Below, piece by piece: positions 39,935 to 48,284 of a stretch of DNA of 64,000 nt. A program made the translations under genes and the position numbers. Source of the DNA: Desulfovibrio porci (GTDB taxonomy: Bacteria; Desulfobacterota; Desulfovibrionia; Desulfovibrionales; Desulfovibrionaceae); contig NZ_VUMH01000004.1 in the NCBI RefSeq assembly GCF_009696265.1, positions 186,001-250,000 on the forward strand, written 5' to 3'. Each line of letters opens with the position of its first letter. The stretch's first letter is position 1. The notes under the pieces are model-generated. The model was given only the letters and a program-made list of their open reading frames with translations, did not search any database and was not told the origin of the DNA.

Positions 39935-41677
39935 TCAGACCTCCACAGCGCCTTCGGGCGGCGTCAGCGGCAGGATTATGCGTATCACGCTGCCCCGCCC
40001 TTCTTCGCTTTCCACAACAATTTCGCCGCCCAGACGGCGCACGATGCCGTAGGTGATGAACATGCCGAGGCCCGTGCCCTTGTCCTTCTTGGTGGAATAG
40101 AAAGGTTCGAAAATATGCTTGAGCACGTCCGGCGGCATGCCCTTGCCGTTATCCTTCACGCTCACGGTCACAGCGCCCGCGCCGGAACACGCGCAGCTCA
40201 CCTCAATGCGGCCGCCCTGCTCCACGCCGCTGACGGCATCCAGGGCATTGCCCAGAATATTCAGGAAAATCTGCTGCAACTGGCCGCGGTCCGAGATGAT
40301 TTCCGGCAGGTCGGCGGGCAGATCCAGACAGAGCTGCACGCCCCGGTTCTTGGCCTCGCGTTCCAGAAATTCCGAGCTTTCGGTGATGACTTCGGTCAGG
40401 CGCAGAGCCTGGCGGTTGGCTTCCATGCGGCGCGAAAAGCCCAGCAAGCGGTGGGTGATGCCGCGCGCCCGCTCCACCGTGCCCTCAATGCCTTCCAGCA
40501 GGCTGATGATCCGTTCCCGGTGCTTTTCATAGCTCGCGCAATCCTTGCTCATGCGCAAAAAGTCCAGGGTCAGACCGGCTTTTTCGTAAATCACGGCCAG
40601 GGGATTGTTGACTTCGTGGGCCACGCCGGCGGCCAGCCTGCCGATGGATGACAGCTTCTGATTGTGCTCCATCTGGGCGAATACGGCCACCCGGCGCTCG
40701 TCGCTGGCTTGAAGGCGGCCCACCAGATGCTTCATGAGCAGATGCGACACCAGCATGATGACGGCGATGCCGCCGCAGAGCACCAGCAGCAATTCGCTGC
40801 GCAGCGCGGTCCAGGGGCGGAAGGCTTCCAGGCTGGGCTTCACGGCCAGCAGCATCAGGTCCGTGCCCGCCAGCATGGTGGAGGCCACCAGCAGCTTGTG
40901 CCCCTTGTCGTCGACCATTCGCCGCACCAAGGTCTCATGGCTGGCCGGGGGCAGTTTCATGGGCAGTTTGTCCAGGGCCTTGCCGTAGAGACGGGAACTG
41001 GTTTGCAGCACGCCCGCGCTGTCGCAGAGAAAGACGTCCGTATCCTGTTCCGGACCTACGGCGGAAACCAGCTGTTCCAGACGGGAGGTATCGATGGTCA
41101 CGCGCAGGGTCCAGGACATGCCGTTTTCCTCCAGGCGGTGCACGGCGATGACCATGTGCGGAAAACCGCGCAGGCCCAGAAAGGCGTTGCTGATATAGCG
41201 GCCCTTGATCTCGGCCTCGCGCAGCCAGGGCTGGCCCGCGTAATCCGCGCCTTTGAGCTTGTAGGGCCCCACATAATCCACCTGGCGGCCTTCCACATCC
41301 ACCAGGCCCATGTCCACAAAACCCTTGAATTCGCTCTTGAGGGCCATGAAAATACGGTTCAGCGTTTTTTCGTCGGCCAGATCCCTGAAACTGTAGGCAT
41401 GGGCGATCAGGCTCACGGTGGAGGCCCGCTCACCCAAAAAAAGCTCCAGCGAAGCCTGGGACTTGCGCGCCAGGGCGTAGAGCGGGCTTTCCATTTCCCG
41501 CTCCAGCGTCTTTGTGTACTGGACGTGACTGAAACCGGACATGATCAACAGGGGGGCCACGGAAACCGTCACCATCAATACGGTCATCAGCCGCCGCAGC
41601 GAACGGTAGCGCGCCGGGGACACCGCCTCGGGCACTTCCAGCAACTGGCCGACGTATTTTCTGATCGCGGCAAACAT
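39935..41677 (-). CDS. Membrane sensor histidine kinase with periplasmic sensor domain
   Basis: A 580-residue kinase. TM1 lies at about residues 31-52 (LMTVLMVTVSVAPLLIM). A ~240-residue periplasmic domain of the dCache type follows (GRQVDYVGPYKLKGADYAG, GMSWTLRVTIDTSRLE). TM2 (ELLLVLCGGIAVIMLVSHL) is near residue 300. HisKA has the His in LAAGVAHEVNNPLAV, and HATPase has IFLNILGNALDAV, VKDNGKGMP, TGLGMFITYGIVRRLGG. I start at 41677, preceded by GGGAGGGG. It heads the run of two receivers, a degenerate kinase and a receiver-kinase. The ligand is unknown. Confidence 0.93.
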   Translation of the reverse strand: MFAAIRKYVGQLLEVPEAVSPARYRSLRRLMTVLMVTVSVAPLLIMSGFSHVQYTKTLEREMESPLYALARKSQASLELFLGERASTVSLIAHAYSFRDLADEKTLNRIFMALKSEFKGFVDMGLVDVEGRQVDYVGPYKLKGADYAGQPWLREAEIKGRYISNAFLGLRGFPHMVIAVHRLEENGMSWTLRVTIDTSRLEQLVSAVGPEQDTDVFLCDSAGVLQTSSRLYGKALDKLPMKLPPASHETLVRRMVDDKGHKLLVASTMLAGTDLMLLAVKPSLEAFRPWTALRSELLLVLCGGIAVIMLVSHLLMKHLVGRLQASDERRVAVFAQMEHNQKLSSIGRLAAGVAHEVNNPLAVIYEKAGLTLDFLRMSKDCASYEKHRERIISLLEGIEGTVERARGITHRLLGFSRRMEANRQALRLTEVITESSEFLEREAKNRGVQLCLDLPADLPEIISDRGQLQQIFLNILGNALDAVSGVEQGGRIEVSCACSGAGAVTVSVKDNGKGMPPDVLKHIFEPFYSTKKDKGTGLGMFITYGIVRRLGGEIVVESEEGRGSVIRIILPLTPPEGAVEV

Positions 41678-41848
41678 AGACCCCTCCCGCAGTTTCCGGC
41701 TCACGCATCTCCGCATGAAGCCGCATTAAAAAGACGGATTTTGTCCCCTGGCAAGGAAAACAAGTTTTTTACGAAGGGAGTGGACTCTTCTCGTCCATGA
41801 CCAAGTAAAAAACGCCGTTTGACGCCGCCAGGGGGCAAAAGACGCTTT

Positions 41849-42280
41849 TTAATGGCCGCCGGCGACAAGAATGCCCGAAGCCGCCAGACTCAGCACCAGC
41901 ACTTCCAGCAGTGCGATGGCGGTCATCAGCCACTGCTTGCGCCGGATCAGGCTCCAGGCCAGTTGCAGAAAGCAGATGATGGTCAGGGCCGCCAGAAAGA
42001 CGATGCCCAAGAAATTGCATATATCGCCCTTGCCCACAAGCGCAAGCCACCCCCAGCCCTGGGGAATATGCCCGGCGGCGCGGTAGTCGGCGGCGCTGCC
42101 GGTCCAGAGACGGGGCAACTCGTCCAGAGGCACCTGGGGCTCAAGCACGCCCAGGATATACAGTGTGTAGGTGACGAGCATGAGCACAAAACCGATCAAC
42201 GCGCCGTAGAACAGGGTGTCGGCATAGCGCAGTTGCGCGGGCGAGGCCTTGATTTCTTTCTTGAGATCCAGAGTATCCAT
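41849..42280 (-). CDS. DUF1634-type membrane protein
   Basis: A 143-residue protein with three membrane helices: LFYGALIGFVLMLVTYTLYI, ICNFLGIVFLAALTIICFL and AIALLEVLVLSLAASGIL. DUF1634 proteins are commonly encoded beside TSUP permeases, as here (28 bases after the permease gene), and may form a complex with it. Function is not known. Confidence 0.8.
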   Translation of the reverse strand: MDTLDLKKEIKASPAQLRYADTLFYGALIGFVLMLVTYTLYILGVLEPQVPLDELPRLWTGSAADYRAAGHIPQGWGWLALVGKGDICNFLGIVFLAALTIICFLQLAWSLIRRKQWLMTAIALLEVLVLSLAASGILVAGGH

Positions 42281-42307
42281 AATTTGACTCCTGTGCGTCC
42301 CGCCCGG

Positions 42308-43399
42308 CTACCAGCCGAGGCCTTTCATGAGCGCCTTGGCGCCGGAGAAGAAAAGCACGATGATTACCATGTAGCGGATGAACTTGGGTTTGGCCTTGGC
42401 CAGCAGGCGCACGCCCACCACCGAACCCAGCATCAGGCCCACGATGGAGGGAATGGCCATGAGCGGAATGACGCAGCCCTGGTTCAGATAGACCCAGGCC
42501 GCCGAGGTGTCGGTAATGGACAGCAGAAATTTGGAAGTGCCCACGGCGACCTTGAGCGGCACGCCCATGAGCAGGTTGAGCACCGGCACGTTGGCCCAGC
42601 CCGCGCCCAGGCCGAACATGCCCGCCATGATGCCGATGGCGATGAAGAAGAGCAGACCCGCGAGGGTGCGGTGGGTTTTCCATTCCACCACTTCGCCGGT
42701 GCTGGGTTCCAGAAAGACGCCGTTCATGCCCAGGGCCAGGCCCACGGCATCCTGTTTGGTGACCACCGGGCGCACGGAGTTTTTGGACACCAGCAGCAGC
42801 ACGGCGATGCCCAGAATGACCGCGCCGAGGCAGGTCTGCACCACATCGGTGGGCAGGGCCAGACCCAGCATGGCGCCCACGATGGCGCAGGCCGAGGCGA
42901 TCAGAGCCACGGGCAGGGCCAGGCGCAGGTTGGCGAAGTTACGCCGCAACAGGCCCGGCCCGGCGGCCAGAGCACCGGCCAGAGCCACCAGCAGGCCCGC
43001 GCCGCGCACAAAGTCCAGATGGAAGGGGAAAAAGCCGCTGACCAGGGGCACGAAAAGCACGCCGCCGCCCACGCCGGCCATGACCGCGATGATGCCCAGA
43101 ATAAAACAGAAGCCCAGCAGGGCCAGAGGCCAGAACCACCAAGGATGATTGTCCTGCGGCGCGGCCACGGCCGGGACCTGGGAGGCGGCGGGCATGGCCG
43201 GCGTGGGGGCCGCATGCAGGGACGCGCCCGCATCCGTCGCGGCCCTTTGCGCTGTCTGCGCGGACGGCGTGGAAGCGGCGGCATCCACGGCCAGGGCCGC
43301 GCACGGCGCGGCCAGGCTCAAACACAATGCCAGCGGCAGCAGCCACTGCCGGAAAAGACCTTTGTTTTTCTCCGGATTTCTACGGAAAATACGCGCCAT
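42308..43399 (-). CDS. TSUP (TauE/SafE) family permease
   Basis: A 363-residue permease. An N-terminal signal-like helix (LLPLALCLSLAAPCAAL) leads into an Ala/Thr/Pro-rich periplasmic stretch and then ~8 membrane helices with IIAVMAGVGGGVLFVPL and GLGAGWANVPVLNL, the two repeats typical of the family. Members export or import sulfite, sulfonates or other small anions; in a sulfate reducer a sulfur anion is plausible but unproven. GGGGGAAAC precedes the ATG at 43399. It is probably cotranscribed with the DUF1634 gene. Confidence 0.9.
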   Translation of the reverse strand: MARIFRRNPEKNKGLFRQWLLPLALCLSLAAPCAALAVDAAASTPSAQTAQRAATDAGASLHAAPTPAMPAASQVPAVAAPQDNHPWWFWPLALLGFCFILGIIAVMAGVGGGVLFVPLVSGFFPFHLDFVRGAGLLVALAGALAAGPGLLRRNFANLRLALPVALIASACAIVGAMLGLALPTDVVQTCLGAVILGIAVLLLVSKNSVRPVVTKQDAVGLALGMNGVFLEPSTGEVVEWKTHRTLAGLLFFIAIGIMAGMFGLGAGWANVPVLNLLMGVPLKVAVGTSKFLLSITDTSAAWVYLNQGCVIPLMAIPSIVGLMLGSVVGVRLLAKAKPKFIRYMVIIVLFFSGAKALMKGLGW

Positions 43400-43560
43400 T
43401 GTTTCCCCCTTGCGGCATGCGCCGAAACGCATGTGAATGTTCGGAATGGCGCTACCGTACCCCGCTCCGCGCGGGCGGACCATCGGGAGAATCCTGATTT
43501 ACGCGCGTCCGCCTCAGGGCTTTCCCCATCCCCGGCTGCCGCGCGCTGCCCCGCACGCGC

Positions 43561-44241
43561 TCAGACCCGCACCAGGCCGTGACGGATGGCGATTTTGACC
43601 AGATCGCCTACGGAACCAGCCTGCAATTTGGTGAGCAGATTATATTTATGGGTTTCCACGGTCTTGGGACTGATGCAGAGATCCAGGGCGATGTTTTTGA
43701 CGCTTTTGCCGTCGGCCAGCAGGCGGAAAATCTCTTTTTCGCGCGGGGAAAGCGCGCTGAGATCCCCGGCCCCGCCCTGTTCGGCGGCATCGCGGCGGCG
43801 GCGCAGCAGGTCGGCCAGACAGCCGCCGGGGTCCGGGCAGGTCAGGAAAATTTCACCCCGGCGCAGGCTTTCAATGGCCTTGAGCAGCACGCCCGGCGGT
43901 TCGGATTTGCGCACATGACCCATGATGCCCAGGTCAATGAGTTCGGGCAGAAAACGCTGGTCCTCGTGGCCGGTATAGATCAGGATGCGCGTCTGTGGCT
44001 GTACCTGGAGCACGGCGCGGCTGGCGTCCACGCCGTTCATGCCGGGCATGCCCAGATCCATGATCACGATCTGCGGCGCAAGGGAGGCGGCCAGGGCCAC
44101 GGCTTCGCCGCCGCTCTGGGCCATACCGGCCACACGCAGATGCGCATGCGGCGCGAGCAGGCTGCGCACGCCTTCCATGAGCAGCTTGTGATCGTCCACC
44201 AGCAGAACGCGGCAGACATCCCGGCCGAAAGTCTCGCCCAT
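43561..44241 (-). CDS. LuxR/NarL-type response regulator
   Basis: A 226-residue regulator: a receiver domain (VLLVDDHKLLMEGV, IVIMDLGMPGMNGVD, IYTGHEDQRFL) and a C-terminal LuxR-type HTH (LSPREKEIFRLLADGKSVKNIALDL, SPKTVETHKYNLLTKL). It should bind DNA as a phosphorylation-dependent dimer. It lies just upstream of the permease gene in the same direction, and the nearby membrane kinase or receiver-kinase could be its donor. I start at 44241 with AAGGAT upstream. Confidence 0.93.
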   Translation of the reverse strand: MGETFGRDVCRVLLVDDHKLLMEGVRSLLAPHAHLRVAGMAQSGGEAVALAASLAPQIVIMDLGMPGMNGVDASRAVLQVQPQTRILIYTGHEDQRFLPELIDLGIMGHVRKSEPPGVLLKAIESLRRGEIFLTCPDPGGCLADLLRRRRDAAEQGGAGDLSALSPREKEIFRLLADGKSVKNIALDLCISPKTVETHKYNLLTKLQAGSVGDLVKIAIRHGLVRV

Positions 44242-44348
44242 ACCCGATCCTTGCCTCCCCTGCTCCCGCCCGGAGCGGGTACAGCATACCACGCTTCCGC
44301 CGTATTGTCTGCCGTGGGAGTGCGGGGAAAAAGCCGGGCGGACCGGCA

Positions 44349-44411
44349 CGGGCCTGTCTCAGAAGATGAACAGCGTTGCCATGCCCAGAAAGATGAAGAA
44401 ACCCGCGCCGA
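44349..44411 (-). repeat. Second copy of the mgtE 3' end
   Basis: A ~62-base imperfect direct repeat: this copy and 44532-44593 share the last codons of mgtE and the stop (GAGFFIFLGMATLFIF in both). Within those 16 codons the differences (GCA/GCG, ATC/ATT, TTC/TTT) are all synonymous. The 300-base space between mgtE and the LuxR gene also has a hairpin (CAACGCCC 44423-44430 with GGGCGTTG 44435-44442). The repeat looks like the remains of a second mgtE copy. Confidence 0.8.
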
Positions 44412-44540
44412 CAAGCGGAAGGCAACGCCCATACGGGCGTTGAAAACACGGAAAATGCTTGCCGGGCGGCGAAGCAAAGCTCCGCCTGCGCGCATTTTCC
44501 GGGCTGCCGGCTCCGCCTGCTGCACCGACGGCGGGCCATC

Positions 44541-45932
44541 TCAAAAAATGAACAGCGTCGCCATGCCCAGAAAGATGAAGAAACCCGCGCCGTCGGTGAT
44601 CGTCGTCAGGAAGATGCTGGAGGCCTGGGCGGGGTCGCGGCCCAGGGCGCGGAAGATCAGCGGAATGGAGCCTCCGGCCACCGCGCCCAGCATCATGTCG
44701 CACAGCAGCGCGCCGCCCATGACCGCGCCCACCAGATGATTGCCCGTGAACCACCAGGCCCCCAGAAAGGCGGTGACGGCCATGAACAGGCCGGTGACGA
44801 TGCCGATCTTGCCCTCGCGCAGCACGGCCATCCAGGCTTTCTTCTGGTCGAAACGGTCCGTGGCCAGCTGGCGGATCATCACGGCCAGGGCCTGCTGCCC
44901 GGTATTGCCCGCCTGATTGGCGACCATGGGCATGAGCACGGCCAGCACGGCCATCTGAGCGATGGTGCCCTCGAACATATAGACCACCGAGGCCGACAGC
45001 GCGGAGTTGATCATATTGACCATCAGCCAGGGCAGGCGCTTGCGCACGCTTTCCGTCCAGGGCGTGTCCACGCTTTCCTCGGGGTCCGCGCCCACCATGC
45101 CGAGCATGTCGGCACTGGCCTCCTCGTGCATGATGTCCATGATGTCGTCATAGGTGACCACGCCCATAATGTGGCCTTCGTAATCCACCACGGGCAGGGC
45201 CAGATAATTGTAGTGCGAGAGCAGGCTGGCCACCTCGCGCTTGTCCGTGTCATAGGTCACGCTGACCACGCTCTGCCCGGCGGCGGCGTCGCCCACAACG
45301 GTGCCGGGACGGGCCAGCATCAGGTCGCGCAGGGAAAGCACGCCCACCAGCACGTCCTTGTCGTCCACCACGTAGCCGTAATAGGGACTCTCCTTGTCCT
45401 CCATCTCGCGCCGGATGTGGGCAATGGCTTCGTCCACCGTGAGATTTTGCTCCAACAGGATCAGCTCGGTGTTCATGGCGCCGGCCGCGGAATCCGGGTC
45501 GAAATTGAGCAGATTGCGCAATTCCTCGGAATCTTCCTTGGTCAGCTTTTCCAGAAGCACGTCGCGGTGCTCCTCGTCCAGTTCGTCCAGGACGTCGGCG
45601 GCGTCGTCCGGGGCCATCTCGGCGATGATCTGGGCGGCCACGTCCGCGTCCAGATTTTCCAGCACGTCCACGGCCACGTTGCCGTCCAACTCGGCCAGAG
45701 CCTCGGCGGCGTCCTCGGTGGTCATATGGCGCAGGGCGCAGACCTGTTTTTCCAGGCTCAGATTTTCCAGATGGTCGGCCATATCCGCCGGATGGACGAA
45801 TTCGGCCTCGTCGCCCGCCTCCCGGCAGGCCGCGGGCATGCTGATGCCGTGCGCGTCCCCGGCCTCCGGCGGGACGGATTTTTCATCCACGGCGGAGGAG
45901 GGGCGAATTTCGTCGGTGCGGTCGTCAGCCAT
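44541..45932 (-). CDS. mgtE: Magnesium transporter MgtE
   Basis: A 463-residue Mg2+ channel of the MgtE family. The N-terminal helical Mg-sensing domain (residues ~45-145, DVLENLDADVAAQIIAEMAPDDAADVL) is followed by two CBS domains (YGYVVDDKDVLVGVLSLRDLML; NYLALPVVDYEGHIMGVVTYDDIM). Five membrane helices come last, with MPMVANQAGNTGQQAL, the conserved selectivity segment. It starts at ATG 45932; the frame runs further upstream without family sequence. Length is normal. Confidence 0.95.
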   Translation of the reverse strand: MADDRTDEIRPSSAVDEKSVPPEAGDAHGISMPAACREAGDEAEFVHPADMADHLENLSLEKQVCALRHMTTEDAAEALAELDGNVAVDVLENLDADVAAQIIAEMAPDDAADVLDELDEEHRDVLLEKLTKEDSEELRNLLNFDPDSAAGAMNTELILLEQNLTVDEAIAHIRREMEDKESPYYGYVVDDKDVLVGVLSLRDLMLARPGTVVGDAAAGQSVVSVTYDTDKREVASLLSHYNYLALPVVDYEGHIMGVVTYDDIMDIMHEEASADMLGMVGADPEESVDTPWTESVRKRLPWLMVNMINSALSASVVYMFEGTIAQMAVLAVLMPMVANQAGNTGQQALAVMIRQLATDRFDQKKAWMAVLREGKIGIVTGLFMAVTAFLGAWWFTGNHLVGAVMGGALLCDMMLGAVAGGSIPLIFRALGRDPAQASSIFLTTITDGAGFFIFLGMATLFIF

Positions 45933-46285
45933 GAGCACGCCCTTTTGAGAATCAGGAGAAATGAAAAAAACAGCGCCTTGCCGACGGCAAAGGCCACGCA
46001 AGAATACCGCTCTGCGTGACGCGGACGCGCCGGACAGGGGGCGGTTTCAGGTCCGCGCCCGCATGCGGGCCGCGTATGTGAAAAAGCTCCCAATGACGCC
46101 CGCAACTTGACGCGCGCCACAGGTCATTCTATCTACTTCAAAGCCCCCGGGCAGGCTGTGCGCCATCCGGAGCGCCACGGTCCCGCACGCCTTCATGCCG
46201 CGTGCCCGGTTCCCCAGGCGCGGGCGCGTACGGACGCGCGCGGGCGTTTTTCGTTTAGCACGCGCATGAAATGGGGACAAGCGCA
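45933..46285. other. Intergenic region between divergent mgtE and nadC
   Basis: A 353-base space that must hold the promoters of mgtE (leftward) and nadC (rightward). I see no tRNA, no recognisable Mg riboswitch and no strong terminator. The part near 46200-46260 is very GC-rich with short palindromic CGCGCG runs. Confidence 0.6.
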
Positions 46286-47158
46286 ATGTTCACGCCTTGG
46301 GCCGCTTTTTTTTCTCCCGACGGAAAACGGCTGCTGCAACAAAGTATTGACCTGGCCCTGAACGAAGACGGGCCGGAACTGACGGCGCAGGGGCTCTTCC
46401 CGCCGGAGGCGCGGATGCACGCCGCCATCCGGGCCAAGGAAGACACCCTGGTGGTGGGTCTGCCAGTCATCGGCGCGGTGTTCAAAAGCCTGGGCGCGCC
46501 CTTTTCCTGGCAAGCGGCGGCGCGGGAAGCCTCGCGCGTGCCGTCCATGACCGAAGTGGCCCGCATCACGGCTCCGGCCGTGGCCATGCTCAAGGCCGAG
46601 CGGGTCATCCTCAATTTCATCACCCATCTTTCGGGCATCGCCAATCTTACGGCCCGTTACGTGCGGGAACTGGAAGGCACGGGCGTACGCCTGCTGGACA
46701 CGCGCAAAACCACGCCCGGCCTGCGCTGGCCCGAGAAATACGCCGTGCAGGCGGGTGGCGGGACGAACCACCGCAAGAATCTTGCGGAAATGCTCATGCT
46801 CAAGGACAACCACATAGACGCGGCCGGTTCCATCACCGCCGCCGTGGCCGCCTTGCGCGCCCGCTACCGCCCCTGTCCGCCCGTGGAGGTGGAATGCCGT
46901 ACCCTGGAGCATGTGCGCGAAGCCGTGGCGGCCAAGGCCGAGCGGATTATGATGGACAATATGGAAGGCCCGCTGCTGAGCCGGGCGCTGGCTCTGGTGC
47001 CGCCGGACATTGAGGCCGAAGTCAGCGGCGGCGTGCGTCTGGAGACCATCCGGGCCATCGCCCTGACCGGCCCGCGCCGTCCGGATTTCATTTCCGTGGG
47101 CCGCCTGACCCACTCGGCCGTGGCCGCGGATTTCAGCATGACCCTGATTCCCGTCTGA
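46286..47158 (+). CDS. nadC: Quinolinate phosphoribosyltransferase (carboxylating)
   Basis: A 290-residue enzyme that turns quinolinate and PRPP into nicotinate mononucleotide, CO2 and PPi, in NAD biosynthesis. Visible motifs are ERVILNFITHLSGIANLTARYV, LLDTRKTTPGLRWPEKYAV, GGGTNHRKNL, MLKDNHI and VEVECRTLEH. It heads nadC-nadA-nadB, the full de novo route from aspartate. I start at 46286 with GGGGACA upstream; an ATG at 46271 would add five residues. Confidence 0.96.
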   Translation: MFTPWAAFFSPDGKRLLQQSIDLALNEDGPELTAQGLFPPEARMHAAIRAKEDTLVVGLPVIGAVFKSLGAPFSWQAAAREASRVPSMTEVARITAPAVAMLKAERVILNFITHLSGIANLTARYVRELEGTGVRLLDTRKTTPGLRWPEKYAVQAGGGTNHRKNLAEMLMLKDNHIDAAGSITAAVAALRARYRPCPPVEVECRTLEHVREAVAAKAERIMMDNMEGPLLSRALALVPPDIEAEVSGGVRLETIRAIALTGPRRPDFISVGRLTHSAVAADFSMTLIPV

Positions 47159-47227
47159 ACGGCGGAACCGGTCCCGAACCGGCGGCGCAGCCGCCCTCAT
47201 CATTCCCACTATTATACGGATCAACGT

Positions 47228-48274
47228 ATGAACGAGATCACCGCCGCCGTGACGGCGTTAAAAAAACAACTGGGCGCGCGGGTCCGCATCATGGGCCATC
47301 ATTATCAGAGCGACGCGGTGGTGGCCCACTGCGACATCACCGGCGACTCGCTGGAGCTGGCCCGTCGCGTGCCCGACGTGGACGCGGAGCATATTGTCTT
47401 CTGCGGCGTTTTTTTCATGGGCGAATCGGCGGCTCTGCTGGCCAAACCGGGGCAGGCCGTGCATCTGCCCGCGCCTGACGCCGACTGCATGATGTCCCTG
47501 ATGACCCCGGCGGGCCTGGCCCGCCGCGTACTGGAGCAACTGACCGCCACGGGCCGCCGCGTCGTGCCCCTGGCCTACGTCAACACCACCCTGGCCCTCA
47601 AGGCCGTGGTGGGCGAATACGGCGGCGCGGTCTGCACCTCGGCCAATGCCGAAACCATGCTGCGCTGGGCCCTGGATCAGGGCGACGGCGTGCTCTTTCT
47701 GCCGGACAAGCATCTGGGCCGCAACACGGCCGGAAAACTGGGCCTCACGCCGGACGAACAGCATATTCTGCGCCTCAACGGCCACGGCCTCATTGATGCC
47801 GAACGCCAACCCCTCGACCGCCCGTTGCTGCTCTGGCCCGGCTGCTGCGCCATCCACGCCCGACTCAGGCCCGAGCAGGCCGAAGCCGCGCGCGCTGCCT
47901 ATCCGGGCTGCCGCCTGGTGGCCCACCCCGAGTGCCGCCCGGAACTCATCGAGCGTTGCGACGCCGCCGGTTCTACCTCTTTTCTGATCAGGGAGGCCGC
48001 GCGTCTGGCCGGGGAAGCCCCCGGCTCCACCCTGGTCATCGGCACGGAAAACAATCTGGTGGACCGCCTAGCGGACCGCCACAAGGGACGCTGCCGCATC
48101 CTCCCGCTGGGCCGGGCTTATTGCCCGGACATGGCCAAGGTGACGGAAGCGAAACTTTTGGCTACACTGTCCGCCATTGCCCACGGAACGGCCGAGCCTC
48201 TCGCCGTGGAGGCCGCGCTGTGCGGTCCCGCCCGCCGCTCCTTAACCCGCATGCTGGAGGTTTGCGGTCAATGA
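47228..48274 (+). CDS. nadA: Quinolinate synthase
   Basis: A 348-residue [4Fe-4S] enzyme that condenses iminoaspartate with dihydroxyacetone phosphate to quinolinate. Features are IMGHHYQSDAVVAHCDITGDSLEL, IVFCGVFFMGESA (cluster Cys), YVNTTLALKAVVGEYGGAVCTSANA, LLWPGCCAIHARL and VAHPECRP. It lies between nadC and nadB in the same direction, so the three are one pathway unit. Confidence 0.96.
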   Translation: MNEITAAVTALKKQLGARVRIMGHHYQSDAVVAHCDITGDSLELARRVPDVDAEHIVFCGVFFMGESAALLAKPGQAVHLPAPDADCMMSLMTPAGLARRVLEQLTATGRRVVPLAYVNTTLALKAVVGEYGGAVCTSANAETMLRWALDQGDGVLFLPDKHLGRNTAGKLGLTPDEQHILRLNGHGLIDAERQPLDRPLLLWPGCCAIHARLRPEQAEAARAAYPGCRLVAHPECRPELIERCDAAGSTSFLIREAARLAGEAPGSTLVIGTENNLVDRLADRHKGRCRILPLGRAYCPDMAKVTEAKLLATLSAIAHGTAEPLAVEAALCGPARRSLTRMLEVCGQ

Positions 48275-48284
48275 GGACAGTGTT

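Noticed and set aside
41819-43582. A 587-codon plus-strand open frame rich in His, Gln and Gly
   Set aside because: It lies opposite the permease and DUF1634 genes, which have clear membrane patterns and starts; its composition is that of an antisense shadow.
45933-46285. Magnesium riboswitch before mgtE
   Set aside because: I looked for a leader with a long multi-branched fold and terminator and saw none.
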